From positions 620,001 through 684,000 of the forward strand of contig NZ_JAIETU010000002.1 in assembly GCF_019744875.1 (NCBI RefSeq): a stretch of DNA of 64,000 bases. The letters run 5' to 3'. Source of the stretch: Hyphomicrobium sp. Lineage in GTDB: Bacteria; Pseudomonadota; Alphaproteobacteria; Rhizobiales; Hyphomicrobiaceae. Each line of letters starts with the position of its first letter. The stretch's first letter is position 1. Of the stretch, positions 53,079-61,818 are shown piece after piece. The position numbers and the translations under genes were made by a program. The notes under the pieces are model-generated. The model had not been told where the DNA came from. It saw only the letters and a list, made by a program, of their open reading frames with translations, and did not search any database.

Positions 53079-53861
53079 GTGAGCGAAACTCAAGCAGATA
53101 CCCAGGCGGCCGGATCGCCGCCTGCCCTCGTCGTCTCCGGCGTCAGCCACAGCTTCGGCGAGAAGCGCGTGCTCGACAACGTGTCCGTCACCGTGCCGCG
53201 CGGAACATTCGCTGTGCTGCTCGGGCTCAACGGCGCGGGCAAGTCGACGCTGTTTTCACTCATCACCCGCCTCTACGACAACGTCAGCGGAGAGATCCGC
53301 ATTCTCGGGCACGACGTGCGCCGCCGCCCCGGCGCCGCGCTACAGAGGCTCGGCGTCGTGTTCCAGTCGAAGACCGTCGATTCCGATCTCTCGCTGCAGC
53401 AGAACCTGCTCTATCACGCGGCGCTGCATGGGCTCGGGCGCAGCGAAGCCAAGAAGCGCGCGGCCGAAGCGCTCGCCATTGTCGATCTTTCCGACCGCGC
53501 CAAGGACAAAGTGCGCAACCTCTCCGGCGGGCAAAGCCGCCGTGTCGAGATCGCGCGCTCGCTGATGCACCAACCGGGCTGCCTGCTGCTGGACGAACCG
53601 ACCGTCGGTCTCGACATCGGATCGCGCGAAAGCGTGATCTCCATCGTTCGCGGGCTCGTCGCGCGCCAGGGACTGGGCGTGCTGTGGGCCACGCATCTTA
53701 TCGACGAGATCCAGCCCACCGACCTCATCGTGCTGCTGCATAAGGGGAAAGTCCTGTTTTCCGGTCGCCTTCCGGAATTCCTCGCCAGCACGGGAGCCGC
53801 GACACCCGCTGACGCGTTTCGCCTCCTGACAGGCACTTCAGCGACCGCGGAGGCAGCATGA
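53079..53861 (+). CDS. lutE: ABC transporter ATPase of the PQQ/lanthanide system (LutE-like)
   Basis: 260 residues if started at the GTG at 53079; the ATG at 52995 would add an Arg-rich N-terminus encoded by the tandem repeats, so it is disfavoured. Walker A GLNGAGKSTLF, Q-loop VFQSKTVDSDLSL, signature LSGGQSRRVEIARSL, Walker B CLLLDEPTVGLD and WATHLIDE. It is of the drug/Nod-type exporter ATPase class, as in the PQQ-ABC family. The next gene (permease) overlaps by 4 bp. Confidence 0.9.
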   Translation: MSETQADTQAAGSPPALVVSGVSHSFGEKRVLDNVSVTVPRGTFAVLLGLNGAGKSTLFSLITRLYDNVSGEIRILGHDVRRRPGAALQRLGVVFQSKTVDSDLSLQQNLLYHAALHGLGRSEAKKRAAEALAIVDLSDRAKDKVRNLSGGQSRRVEIARSLMHQPGCLLLDEPTVGLDIGSRESVISIVRGLVARQGLGVLWATHLIDEIQPTDLIVLLHKGKVLFSGRLPEFLASTGAATPADAFRLLTGTSATAEAA

Positions 53862-54985
53862 ACGTCGACGTCATCCGCGCGGGCGTGGCCCTCGAAGCCT
53901 CGAACCCCGACACGGCCCGGCGGCTCGGGCCGGTCGCCTATTTCAATTGCTTCAGCGGCATCGTCTGGCGCGAGGTGCTGCGCTTTCTCCATCAGCGCGA
54001 GCGCTTCTTCTCGGCACTCGTGCGGCCGCTGGTGTGGCTGTTCATTTTCGCGGCGGGCTTCCGGCAGGTGCTCGGCGTCTCGATCATCCCGCCCTACGAG
54101 ACCTACGTTCTCTATGAGGTCTACGTCGTGCCCGGCCTCGTCGGCATGATCCTGCTGTTCAACGCGATGCAGTCCTCCCTGTCGATGGTCTACGATCGCG
54201 AAACCGGTGCCATGCGCACCCTGCTCGTCAGTCCGTTTCCGCGCTCGTTCCTGCTGCTCTCGAAGCTGGCGGGCGGCGTCGCGGTGGCGGCAATCCAGGC
54301 TTACGTGTTTCTGGCAATCTTCTATTTCTGGGAAGCGGACGTCCCGACGTACTCGTTCTCCGCCGGCGGCTCGGCCGAGCCGATCACGGTTTCGGGGCAG
54401 CTTCTTCTGCTGCTGGTGCCCGCGCTCCTCGTGCTTCTCCATCTCCTCAACTCGGCGACAGGCAAGCTTTCGGACGCAGTCATGTCGAAGGTCCTGTGGG
54501 CCGGCACGGCGCTCGAGATTGCGATCCTGATCGGCGCGATCTTCTTATGGAACCTCTCGGCTCCGTCGATGAACTACGTCACGGTGCTTCCGGCCCTGCT
54601 GCTGGCGGGCCTGATGCTCGGCTCGATCTCGCTGTTCCTGTCGTCCGTCATCAAGCAGCTTGAGAACTTCGCGGGCGTCATGAACTTCGTGATCTTTCCG
54701 ATGTTCTTCGCCTCGTCCGCGCTCTATCCGCTGTGGCGCATACGCGAGAGCAGTCCGCTGCTGTACGAGATCTGCCGTCTCAATCCGTTCACCTACGCCG
54801 TCGAACTGATCCGCTTTGCTCTGTACGGACAGATCGGGCCGCGGGTCGAAGACGGGTCTCTGGACCTGACCAATCTTTACGTTTGCATCGGTTATACGGT
54901 GTTCTTCCTTGGAGCGGCCATCTATGCCTATAACCCTTCCAAGGGGCTCATCGCCCGACGTGGCGGACCCGGCGGCGCGGGCTGA
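53858..54985 (+). CDS. lutF: ABC-2-type permease of the PQQ/lanthanide system (LutF-like)
   Basis: 375 residues and about six membrane helices in the ABC-2 arrangement. The first long helix is PLVWLFIFAAGFRQVL, the conserved stretch MVYDRETGAMRTLLVSPFPRSFLLLSK precedes the second group, and FPMFFASSALYPLWRIRESSP is characteristic. It resembles the PedC-type permease of alcohol-oxidation ABC systems and LutF. ABC-2 permeases usually export, yet genetic work on lut genes supports metal acquisition, so direction is uncertain. The start overlaps the ATPase stop (ATGA). Confidence 0.9.
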   Translation: MNVDVIRAGVALEASNPDTARRLGPVAYFNCFSGIVWREVLRFLHQRERFFSALVRPLVWLFIFAAGFRQVLGVSIIPPYETYVLYEVYVVPGLVGMILLFNAMQSSLSMVYDRETGAMRTLLVSPFPRSFLLLSKLAGGVAVAAIQAYVFLAIFYFWEADVPTYSFSAGGSAEPITVSGQLLLLLVPALLVLLHLLNSATGKLSDAVMSKVLWAGTALEIAILIGAIFLWNLSAPSMNYVTVLPALLLAGLMLGSISLFLSSVIKQLENFAGVMNFVIFPMFFASSALYPLWRIRESSPLLYEICRLNPFTYAVELIRFALYGQIGPRVEDGSLDLTNLYVCIGYTVFFLGAAIYAYNPSKGLIARRGGPGGAG

Positions 54986-55025
54986 CACGTTACTCAAGCG
55001 ACCTGGACCAACGCGAGACAGACAC

Positions 55026-55739
55026 ATGACCAGTACCGCTCAACGTCGTCGTATGCCACTCGCTGCCTCTCTGCTGATGCTGGGGGCGGGAGCGTTGTTT
55101 TTCGCAGCACCTGCCACGGCCGCCGGTGCCGGCGGCGAGACGCAGATCGAAGGCGCGCAGGAGGCTGCGCCGCCGCCCATCGACATGACCGCCGAATGGC
55201 CGTGCGTTCAGCGCAAGGTCGAAAGCGTCTCGGTGGGTCAGGTCTGGGACGGCCCGCCGACGGAGAACGTCAAAGGCTGGTTCCGCGACAAGGACATCTC
55301 CAACCTGATCGAAGTGCTGGCGAGCCGGCGCGTGCCCGTTGCCGATGGCGAAGGCGCGATCAAGAAGTTCGCCGAGGCGCAGCCCGAGGACAAGCGTGAC
55401 GCACAGCTCACGCTGCTGTTTGCGGGGCTTTTCGACAAGATCACCAGCCAGCGCCGCACGGTCATGTCGGGCATCCTGAAATATCAGAAGTCGCAGAAGG
55501 AGCGCGCGCGGGAACTCGAGCACCAGAGCACCGCGATCGGCCAGCTCGAAAGCAAGCTGCCGCCCGGCATTGTCGACGACACGCCCGAGCTTGCGGCCGC
55601 GCGCGAGAAGTTCAACTGGGCGCAGCGCATCTTCCAGGAGCGCCAGTCGTCCATGCCGCTCGCCTGCGAGTTGCCGGTGCTGATCGAAGAGCGGCTGTAT
55701 GCCTTCAGCCGCGCCATCCGCGCCAATATGAAGAGCTAG
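55026..55739 (+). CDS. Secreted coiled-coil protein of the lut-like operon (unknown function)
   Basis: 237 residues from the ATG at 55026. The frame is open upstream inside the permease gene, but this start opens a signal peptide (MPLAASLLMLGAGALFFAAPATAAG). The mature protein has AEWPCVQRKVESVSVGQVWDGP, then long helices rich in Glu/Lys/Gln (LKYQKSQKERARELEHQ) likely to form a coiled coil, and a second Cys in LACELP. Position as last gene after the permease matches the exported protein at the end of lut clusters (LutG position). No enzymatic motif is seen. Confidence 0.8.
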   Translation: MTSTAQRRRMPLAASLLMLGAGALFFAAPATAAGAGGETQIEGAQEAAPPPIDMTAEWPCVQRKVESVSVGQVWDGPPTENVKGWFRDKDISNLIEVLASRRVPVADGEGAIKKFAEAQPEDKRDAQLTLLFAGLFDKITSQRRTVMSGILKYQKSQKERARELEHQSTAIGQLESKLPPGIVDDTPELAAAREKFNWAQRIFQERQSSMPLACELPVLIEERLYAFSRAIRANMKS

Positions 55740-55763
55740 CATCGCTGCGGGGGCGTAACCGAT

Positions 55764-55786
55764 CCAAGCGCCTCGTCGGCGCTTGG
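55764..55786. terminator. Hairpin between the convergent lut-like and xox operons
   Basis: A perfect 9-bp stem (CCAAGCGCC with GGCGCTTGG) has a 5-nt loop. There is no T-run, so it may be a Rho-dependent or bidirectional barrier. Confidence 0.5.
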
Positions 55787-55899
55787 AAGCCGGGGCGCTT
55801 GGGAAGCCAGGACTGCCCCATTCTTCACTCTATGAGCTTGCGCGTATCCTCGCGTGCGACGGCGCGCTTATTACGCGCGGCGCGCTTTGGCCCGTGCGC

Positions 55900-56496
55900 T
55901 TAGGGTACCGGCGTCGCCTTGACGAGATCGAAGCCCGCCTGCTGCCAGGCGTCCGTGCCGTCTGAAAACCAGATGACGTGGGTGTAGCCCCACTCCAGCG
56001 CGCGCTTGCCCGCATTCCACGACATCCAGCAGTCCTTCAAGCAGAAGAAAACGACGGGCTTTGCCGGGTCGTTGCTCGTCAGCTTGGCGAGACGCGTGCG
56101 GAAATAGTCCTCAAACTCGGGCGACAGCACGCCGTAGCCGACATTCGGCATCCAGTGCGCGCCATCGATCGTCATGTGCGTGGGGTCGCGCCAGACCGTA
56201 CCTGCCGGCAGGTTCGGCGGCTTGGGGGCGCGGGGAAAGACGTCGATGAAAACGGCGGTGCCGGCCTTGAGAAGGCCTTCGGCTTCGTCGGCGCCAATGA
56301 CGCGCGCGCCCTTCAGCGTCTTCGGGACAGGCGTGCGGTAGCCGTCGATGCGGTAGCCGTCGGGCTCGGCGACTTCGCCCTCGGCCGCCCGCGCGGGGGC
56401 GCCAGCGAGCACGAGAGACAACATGGCCGCGGACAGCAGGCCGCAACGGGCCAAGCACCACTTACCCGCGCCGCTGAGCACGCTCCTGCGCCCCAT
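55900..56496 (-). CDS. PQQ-dependent catabolism-associated rhodanese-like 'CXXCW' protein
   Basis: 198 residues with a signal peptide (CGLLSAAMLSLVLAGAPARA). The mature part is rhodanese-like: FIDVFPRAPKPPNLPAGTVWRDP and VVFFCLKDCWMSWNAGKRALEWGYTHV in pieces, then VIWFSDGTDAWQQAG. The family is named for a CxxCW motif found near PQQ enzymes; here the spacing reads C-L-K-D-C-W. The Cys pair could be redox-active or bind a ligand. It is last in the xoxF-G-J operon, 133 bp after xoxJ. Confidence 0.9.
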   Translation of the reverse strand: MGRRSVLSGAGKWCLARCGLLSAAMLSLVLAGAPARAAEGEVAEPDGYRIDGYRTPVPKTLKGARVIGADEAEGLLKAGTAVFIDVFPRAPKPPNLPAGTVWRDPTHMTIDGAHWMPNVGYGVLSPEFEDYFRTRLAKLTSNDPAKPVVFFCLKDCWMSWNAGKRALEWGYTHVIWFSDGTDAWQQAGFDLVKATPVP

Positions 56497-56629
56497 GTTC
56501 GATCCTGTGCTGGAAAGTTAGAAACACCGCGAGCAACCTGCGCTCGCGGTGCCGAAGTCTGTTCCGTCGTGCCTTGAGTCCTGCCGCAATCAGGAGCGTT
56601 ATTCAAGCTCCGCCACGGGAGGCCGCACT

Positions 56630-57499
56630 CTAGTTGGTCCCTTTGGGCATGCGCGGCTCAGTGATGAGCTTGTTGTCCTCATCGATGATCGGCACGCCGT
56701 AGTCCAAGAGGATCTTGTCGATGTCGCCCTGGCGCTTGGCGATCACGTCGTTGATCTCATGCTTCCAAGCGGTCTCGTTGGCGCGCACGCCCATCGTGAT
56801 GCGATATTCGAGGCGCGGCAGGCCCGGCAGCTTTTCTTCCAGCATCGGCTGGATGCTCAGCTTCTCGCCCTCGCCGTGGTTCGCATACCAGCCGGCGTGA
56901 GGGCCCCAGAGGATTCCGACATCGATCTCGCCCGAGCGTACGTCGGCGACCATGTCCTGCATCGGGTTCTGGTAGCGGGTGTCGACGATGAACAGATAAG
57001 ATTTGGCGTTGGGCATCAGCCCGGCCTTGGCGACGTAGTCAGCGGCGGGGGCGCCCGCCTGAATGCCGACCTTCTTGCCCTTGAGCTTCGGGTCCATGAT
57101 GGACGTGATGCCCTCCAAGCCCGATCCGTGCTTGGTCACGAGCGCGTAGGTCGTGCGGTAATAGTGATTGGTGTTGAGCGTGAACTCGTCGGCCTGCACG
57201 GTGCCCATGATGAGGTCGCACCGCTTCTCAGAAAGCGTCTTGCGAACGAACCCCGTGCCCTGAGGGAACCAGGTGTTCTCAACGCCCTTGCGCTTGAGCT
57301 GATCGGCGACGAGCTGCGCGATCTTGTTCTCGAACCCTTCGCCCTTCTCGTTGGAGTACGGCAGGTTCGCGGGGGTTGCGCAAACGCGGAGAACATTTCT
57401 GTTCACCGCGTCTGCAAGATGTCCTTCAGCAGCCTGCGCGCCGCCCGAGGCAAGCGAGAGGCAACCGATCATCGTGGCCAGTGAGGCGCGCATTTTCAT
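56630..57499 (-). CDS. xoxJ: XoxJ, MxaJ-like periplasmic binding protein
   Basis: 289 residues with a signal peptide (SLATMIGCLSLASGGAQAAE). The fold is that of family 3 solute-binding proteins (LRVCATPANLPYSNEKGEGFENKIA, DLIMGTVQADEF, KKVGIQAGAPAADYVAK). XoxJ is encoded with XoxF in lanthanide methanol dehydrogenase operons and is thought to help activate or assemble XoxF. The order xoxF-xoxG-xoxJ here is canonical. Confidence 0.95.
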   Translation of the reverse strand: MKMRASLATMIGCLSLASGGAQAAEGHLADAVNRNVLRVCATPANLPYSNEKGEGFENKIAQLVADQLKRKGVENTWFPQGTGFVRKTLSEKRCDLIMGTVQADEFTLNTNHYYRTTYALVTKHGSGLEGITSIMDPKLKGKKVGIQAGAPAADYVAKAGLMPNAKSYLFIVDTRYQNPMQDMVADVRSGEIDVGILWGPHAGWYANHGEGEKLSIQPMLEEKLPGLPRLEYRITMGVRANETAWKHEINDVIAKRQGDIDKILLDYGVPIIDEDNKLITEPRMPKGTN

Positions 57500-57550
57500 T
57501 GTTCTTGTCTCTCTCCGTTTGAAGAGGCAGCGCCGAACTGCCGGCTTTTA

Positions 57551-58141
57551 TCAGCCGCCCGTGCAGCTCTTTTCGTATTCCTGAGCTTCCTTGGGCTTCT
57601 CGGCGCGCTGATCTGCGCTCAGGCGACCGCCCTGGAGGGCATCCGTCGAGCGAGCGCGCAGATAGATGTACAGGTCGTCGATGTAGCACATGACGTTCGG
57701 GTTATCGCCGAGGGCCGGCATGATGTACTTCGTACCGGCGACGTCGCGCTCCTGGCCGCTCGAAACGACCTGGAGGAACTTCTCGTACGTCATGTTCTTG
57801 AGCGAGTCCTTCAGGGCCGGAGCGAAGGACGAGCCTTCAGCGTTCGGGCCATGGCAGACGTGGCACTCAGCGTGATAGCGGCGCCAACCGGAGTACGTGT
57901 ACCAGTCCACCTGGATGACCTGGTCCGTGTTCTCGGGATTGCGCTTGACGTCATAGGTCGGCGTGCCATCCGGAAGGACCCACTTGCCTTCCTGCAGCTT
58001 CTTGCCTTCCTGGTACTGCTTTTCGAAAGCGGGATCCGGAACCGGCGATTTGCCATCGTCCGCGGCGATTGCCGAACCAGTTGAAAGAGACGCGAGGCTC
58101 AAGCCCGCAGCAACGACAAATCCAAATCCAAACCTTTTCAC
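57551..58141 (-). CDS. xoxG: XoxG, cytochrome c electron acceptor of XoxF
   Basis: 196 residues from the GTG at 58141, which has AAGGAAAAGGG 7 nt upstream and opens a typical signal peptide (FGFGFVVAAGLSLASLSTGSAIA). An ATG at 58174 in frame is an alternative. The haem site is C93-H-V-C96-H97. The axial Met candidate is in KYIMPALGDNPNVMCYIDDLYIYLRAR, usual for XoxG/cytochrome cL. It takes electrons from XoxF-PQQ. It is separated from xoxF by a hairpin terminator, which would lower its expression relative to xoxF. Confidence 0.94.
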   Translation of the reverse strand: MKRFGFGFVVAAGLSLASLSTGSAIAADDGKSPVPDPAFEKQYQEGKKLQEGKWVLPDGTPTYDVKRNPENTDQVIQVDWYTYSGWRRYHAECHVCHGPNAEGSSFAPALKDSLKNMTYEKFLQVVSSGQERDVAGTKYIMPALGDNPNVMCYIDDLYIYLRARSTDALQGGRLSADQRAEKPKEAQEYEKSCTGG

Positions 58142-58312
58142 TCGCTCGCCCTTTTCCTTGAACCTCTTTGCCATATCTTCCGGTTGGTCCGGACACAACT
58201 CCCAAACTGGGAAATTGGCTCTCACGATATGGTCAAAAATTCCTGCCCTGTCTTCAAAATTTGGTGACCCCCGCCGGGATCTCAAGCCCAATTGAAGATT
58301 ACTTTCATGCAA

Positions 58313-58340
58313 CAAACCGGCGCGGGTTTCCCCGCGCCGG
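58313..58340 (-). terminator. Strong hairpin between xoxF and xoxG
   Basis: On the minus strand, a perfect 10-bp stem (CCGGCGCGGG with CCCGCGCCGG) with a GAAA loop is followed by TTTGTTG, 25 bp after the xoxF stop. It fits a partial terminator that makes xoxF mRNA the major product. Confidence 0.85.
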
Positions 58341-58364
58341 CCTGTATTTTCTAGCCGATACCCA

Positions 58365-60188
58365 TTAGGGCAGCGTGTAGACCGTGAACGTGCCACCGAG
58401 ATCGGTGTAGGACTTCAGACCGGCATAGTTGCCGACTGCGCCCAGACCGTCCGTCGGCTTGTCAAGGCCAGCTGCGAGGCCGATGCCAGCCCAGCCACCG
58501 ACGCCCGAGAAGAGGCCGATGTACTGCTTGCCGCCCTGCGCATAGGACATGACGTTGCCGATCGAGCCCGAAGGCAGACGATGCTTGAAGAGCTCAGCGC
58601 CGTCCTTCTGATCGCGGCACTTGAACCAGCCTTCCAGCGTGCCATGGCAAGCGAGACCGCCAGCCGTGGTGAGAACGCCCGACCACACAGAGAAGGGCTC
58701 GTCGTGCTGGTGAACGATCTTGCCAGCAGCGCCATCCCAAATCGTGAAGTGGCCCGTGTTCGACTTACCCTCAGGCGGGAACATCGAAAGCGTTGCACCG
58801 ACGTACGGCTGGCCAGGCGTGTACGAAACCTTGAAGGGTTCGTAGTCCATGCAGACGTTGTTGATCGGCACGTAGAAGAGGTTCGTCAGCGGCGAGTAGG
58901 CAGCCGGCTGCTGATCCTTGAAGCCGAGAGCGGCAGGGCAGACGTTCTTGGAGTTGACGTCAGGCCCGTTGAGGAAGGTCGACTTCGAAGCGACGACGGT
59001 CGGACGACCGTAGTTGGGCTTCGACTTGTCCATTTCCACGCCGGTCGACCAGTTCAGGTCTTCGTCGTAGGGCTGAGCGACGAGCAGCTCACCGTTGATA
59101 CGGTCGAGCGTGTAGCCGAAGCCGTTACGATCGAAGTGCGTCAGAACCTTGCGATCCTTGCCACCGATGTTCTGGGTGGTGAGGATCGACTCGTTGACGC
59201 CGTCGTAGTCCCACTCATCGAACGGGGTCATCTGGTATGCCCAGGCGGCCACGCCGGTGTCGGGGTTACGAGCGAACAGGGTCATCGACCACTTCTGGTC
59301 GATCTGCTTGCCGTCAGGTCCAGCGCGCTGTGCCGGGTTCCAGGTCGACGGGTTGCCGGTGCCGTAATAGAAGAGGTTGGCTTCAGGATCGTAAGAGGCA
59401 TAGCCCCAGGTCGAACCGCCACCGATCTTCCACTGGTCGCCGGTCCAGGTCTTCAGCGAAGAGTCCTTGCCGACGGGCTTGCCGAGCGACAGGGTCTTCT
59501 CAGGATCGACCAGGATGTCAGCGTCCGGGCCCATCGAGTAAGCGCGCCATGCACGCTTGCCGTCGGCCAGGTTGTAAGCCGTCACGTGGCAGCGAACGCC
59601 GAACTCGGCGCCCGAGGTACCCATGATGACCTTGTCGTTGATGATGATGACGAAGCCCGTGTGGGTCTCGCCCTTCTTGGGATCGCCGTTCACGGCCTTC
59701 CACTTCTCTTTGCCCGTCTTTGCGTCGAGGGCTACGAGGGTGGTGTCAGCCTGACCGAGGATCAGGGTGTCGCCAGCAATCTGAACGCCACGGTTGACCG
59801 TGTCGCAGCACATTACGGGGATGACCGACGGATCCTGCTTCGGCGAGTACTTCCAGAGGATCTTCGGGCCCGCCGGGTCCGAGATGTCCAGAGCGAACAC
59901 GTTGTTCGGGAACGCGGAGTTGAGATACATCCGGTCGCCGATGACGAGCGGCGAGCCTTCGTGACCACGAAGAACGCCGGTCGAGAACTGCCAAGCAACC
60001 TTGAGGTCCTTGACGTTCGACGTGTTGATTTGGTCAAGTTCCGAGTAACGCCAGCCGGCATACTGGCCCTGCTGCATTGCCCAGTTATTCGGGTCAGACG
60101 TCGCCTTCTTGACGTCATCGTTCGCCCAGGTGGGCGAAGTCAGAGCGACAGTTGCGAGCAACCCGCATGCGAGTGCACTTCTGCGCAT
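58365..60188 (-). CDS. xoxF: Lanthanide-dependent PQQ methanol dehydrogenase XoxF
   Basis: 607 residues with a signal peptide ([18 protein letters not shown]). It is an eight-bladed quinoprotein oxidising methanol in the periplasm. The vicinal disulfide cysteines C127-C128 ([10 protein letters not shown]) sit by the PQQ. The catalytic Asp327 is followed two residues later by Asp329 in [10 protein letters not shown]. This Asp is an Ala in calcium enzymes (MxaF) and is the extra lanthanide ligand, so the enzyme is of XoxF type. W-docking motifs recur (e.g. [16 protein letters not shown]). AAGGAGGAAG lies before the ATG. Codon bias suggests high expression. No mxaF or mxaI is in the window. Confidence 0.98.
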   Translation of the reverse strand: MRRSALACGLLATVALTSPTWANDDVKKATSDPNNWAMQQGQYAGWRYSELDQINTSNVKDLKVAWQFSTGVLRGHEGSPLVIGDRMYLNSAFPNNVFALDISDPAGPKILWKYSPKQDPSVIPVMCCDTVNRGVQIAGDTLILGQADTTLVALDAKTGKEKWKAVNGDPKKGETHTGFVIIINDKVIMGTSGAEFGVRCHVTAYNLADGKRAWRAYSMGPDADILVDPEKTLSLGKPVGKDSSLKTWTGDQWKIGGGSTWGYASYDPEANLFYYGTGNPSTWNPAQRAGPDGKQIDQKWSMTLFARNPDTGVAAWAYQMTPFDEWDYDGVNESILTTQNIGGKDRKVLTHFDRNGFGYTLDRINGELLVAQPYDEDLNWSTGVEMDKSKPNYGRPTVVASKSTFLNGPDVNSKNVCPAALGFKDQQPAAYSPLTNLFYVPINNVCMDYEPFKVSYTPGQPYVGATLSMFPPEGKSNTGHFTIWDGAAGKIVHQHDEPFSVWSGVLTTAGGLACHGTLEGWFKCRDQKDGAELFKHRLPSGSIGNVMSYAQGGKQYIGLFSGVGGWAGIGLAAGLDKPTDGLGAVGNYAGLKSYTDLGGTFTVYTLP

Positions 60189-60729
60189 CGCGCTTCCTCC
60201 TTAAAGATCTTGCCACGCTTGCAAGCGGCAGCGAACGACAGCGTGTCACAGCCCATTTCACGGTTTAGTTGGGATTTTTCCCTTGTTATTCCGCTGACTT
60301 ACGAGATGAAGGCGCTGCACTGAAGCGCCTTCGGAAGCCATCGCTACCGTGCGACCCTTTTAGACACTTTCTCGTGAGGTCCGCAAGACAATCCGTGAGA
60401 CGTTTTTTCTTGCAACACCTTTAGGACAAGCATTCTGACCCAAAAAATCGCCCATTTCATTGGGGTTTTTTGCGTTGCAGCGAAATTTGTTGCGTCGCAC
60501 GCCTAATTTTTTGATTGGCAAGCTGGCTTGTGGTCCCATTGATTTAGTATTTGACATATGCATAATATTTGCCCCCTCATTGATTTTTTCGCCTAAGGAT
60601 CGTTCCCTCAGCGGGGGCTTTCGGCGCCTTTTTGACCGGGATTCACCCCGGTTTTCCCTTTGCCGAACGCTTTGCGACTCCCTAAATCTCTCAGAAGACT
60701 ACGGCCCTTGGGCCAGGAAGGACCGGCAA
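60189..60729. promoter_or_regulatory. 541-bp divergent control region, xoxF / metallohydrolase
   Basis: No gene is seen. The xoxF leader side contains a perfect 8-bp hairpin (60309-60331). AT-rich sequence at 60395-60600 should hold the promoters of xoxF (minus) and of the metallohydrolase gene (plus). A TTGACA at 60551 has no -10 at the usual distance. Confidence 0.55.
60309..60331 (-). other. Hairpin in the presumed xoxF 5' leader
   Basis: The arms AAGGCGCT and AGCGCCTT pair perfectly around a 7-nt loop, about 120 bp upstream of the xoxF ATG. It shares the GGCGCT core with the three hairpins at 61734-61808. Confidence 0.6.
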
Positions 60730-61707
60730 ATGAGCGGGAATGACGGGCGGATGCTCGATCGTCGGATGGCAATCAGGTTGTCTGCCGCGGCCGCCCTCGT
60801 CGCGGGCCTGTTTCGAACGGGCACAGCGTGGTCCGAGACGCCGGCCCCGGACGCGCCGTTCGCCACCGAGATCGCCCCCGGCGTCTACGCTCACAAGGGG
60901 CACGTCGCGCTCTACAATCCCGGCAACGAGGGCGACATCTCGAACGCGAGCTTCGTCGTGGGACGCGACAGCGTCGCCGTGATCGACACCGGCGGCAGCG
61001 CGCGCGTCGGCGCGCATCTGCATCAGGCCATTCGATCCGTGACGCAGCTTCCGATCCGATACGTGATCAACACCCACATGCACCCCGACCACGTGTTCGG
61101 AAACGCCGCTTTCGAGGCCGACCAGCCGGCATTCGTCGCCCATCACAAGATGGCGCGCGGGCTTTCGGCGCGCGCCGAGCGCTACATCGCCGTCAACAAG
61201 GAGGCGATCGGAGAGGAGGCGTTCGCGGGTACGAAGATCGTGCTGCCGACGCTGCCCGTTCAAGAGACGATGAAGCTCGATCTCGGCGACCGCGAGATCG
61301 TGCTCGAGCCGCAGAAAACGGCGCACACCGACAACGACCTGATCGTGCGCGACAGCCGCACGGGCACCGCCTTCCTCGGCGACCTCCTGTTCTCGGAGCA
61401 CGTGCCGACGCTCGATGGGTCGATCGTCGGATGGGCAGCGGTGCTCGATACGCTCTCGGCCACGCCCGCCCAGCGCGTCGTGCCCGGCCACGGCCCGCCA
61501 TCGATGGCGTGGCCCGATGCAGCCAAGCCGATCCGGCACTACATTCAGATCTTAACCGACGAAATCCGCGTATTGCTGAAAGACGATCGCACACTCACGG
61601 ATGCCGTCGCGGTGGTTGGGCGCTCGGAAAAAGATGCGTGGCAACTGTTCGACGACTATCATGCGCGGAATGTTTCGGCCGCGTTTGCGGAACTGGAGTG
61701 GGAGTAA
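60730..61707 (+). CDS. Quinoprotein relay system zinc metallohydrolase (metallo-beta-lactamase fold)
   Basis: 325 residues from the ATG at 60730, with AGGAAGG upstream. The N-terminus carries a possible Tat/Sec signal (LDRRMAIRLSAAAALVAGLFRTGTAW). The zinc site is H116-x-H118-x-D120-H121 (NTHMHPDHVFGN), with later ligands in KTAHTDNDL, LGDLLFSEH and VPGHGPP. It resembles SoxH-like hydrolases grouped as quinoprotein-relay proteins, found with a SoxYZ-like carrier (the next gene) and PQQ dehydrogenases. The chemistry is unknown; release of a thioester- or persulfide-bound group from the carrier has been proposed for such sets. Confidence 0.92.
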   Translation: MSGNDGRMLDRRMAIRLSAAAALVAGLFRTGTAWSETPAPDAPFATEIAPGVYAHKGHVALYNPGNEGDISNASFVVGRDSVAVIDTGGSARVGAHLHQAIRSVTQLPIRYVINTHMHPDHVFGNAAFEADQPAFVAHHKMARGLSARAERYIAVNKEAIGEEAFAGTKIVLPTLPVQETMKLDLGDREIVLEPQKTAHTDNDLIVRDSRTGTAFLGDLLFSEHVPTLDGSIVGWAAVLDTLSATPAQRVVPGHGPPSMAWPDAAKPIRHYIQILTDEIRVLLKDDRTLTDAVAVVGRSEKDAWQLFDDYHARNVSAAFAELEWE

Positions 61708-61733
61708 ACCCCACTCGATGTGTGGCATTGCAC

Positions 61734-61808
61734 GGCGCTGAAAGCGCCAAACTACTGCGAAAGGCGCTGAATGCGCCAAACTGGGCAAGGCGCAGCAAGC
61801 GCCGAACT
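61734..61808 (+). repeat. Three degenerate hairpin repeats between the metallohydrolase and SoxYZ-like genes
   Basis: Units begin at 61734, 61763 and 61789, each reading GGCGCxGxAxGCGCCxAACT or close to it. In each unit GGCGC pairs with GCGCC. They fill most of the 111-bp spacer and end just before the ribosome-binding site of the next gene. Confidence 0.9.
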
Positions 61809-61818
61809 GGAGGACGAA

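Noticed and set aside
58581-60323. A 580-codon plus-strand open frame opposite xoxF
   Set aside because: Antisense shadow of xoxF; composition is Arg/Val-rich with no recognisable domain.
60551-60556. TTGACA as a -35 box between xoxF and the metallohydrolase gene
   Set aside because: No acceptable -10 sequence lies 16-18 bp downstream.
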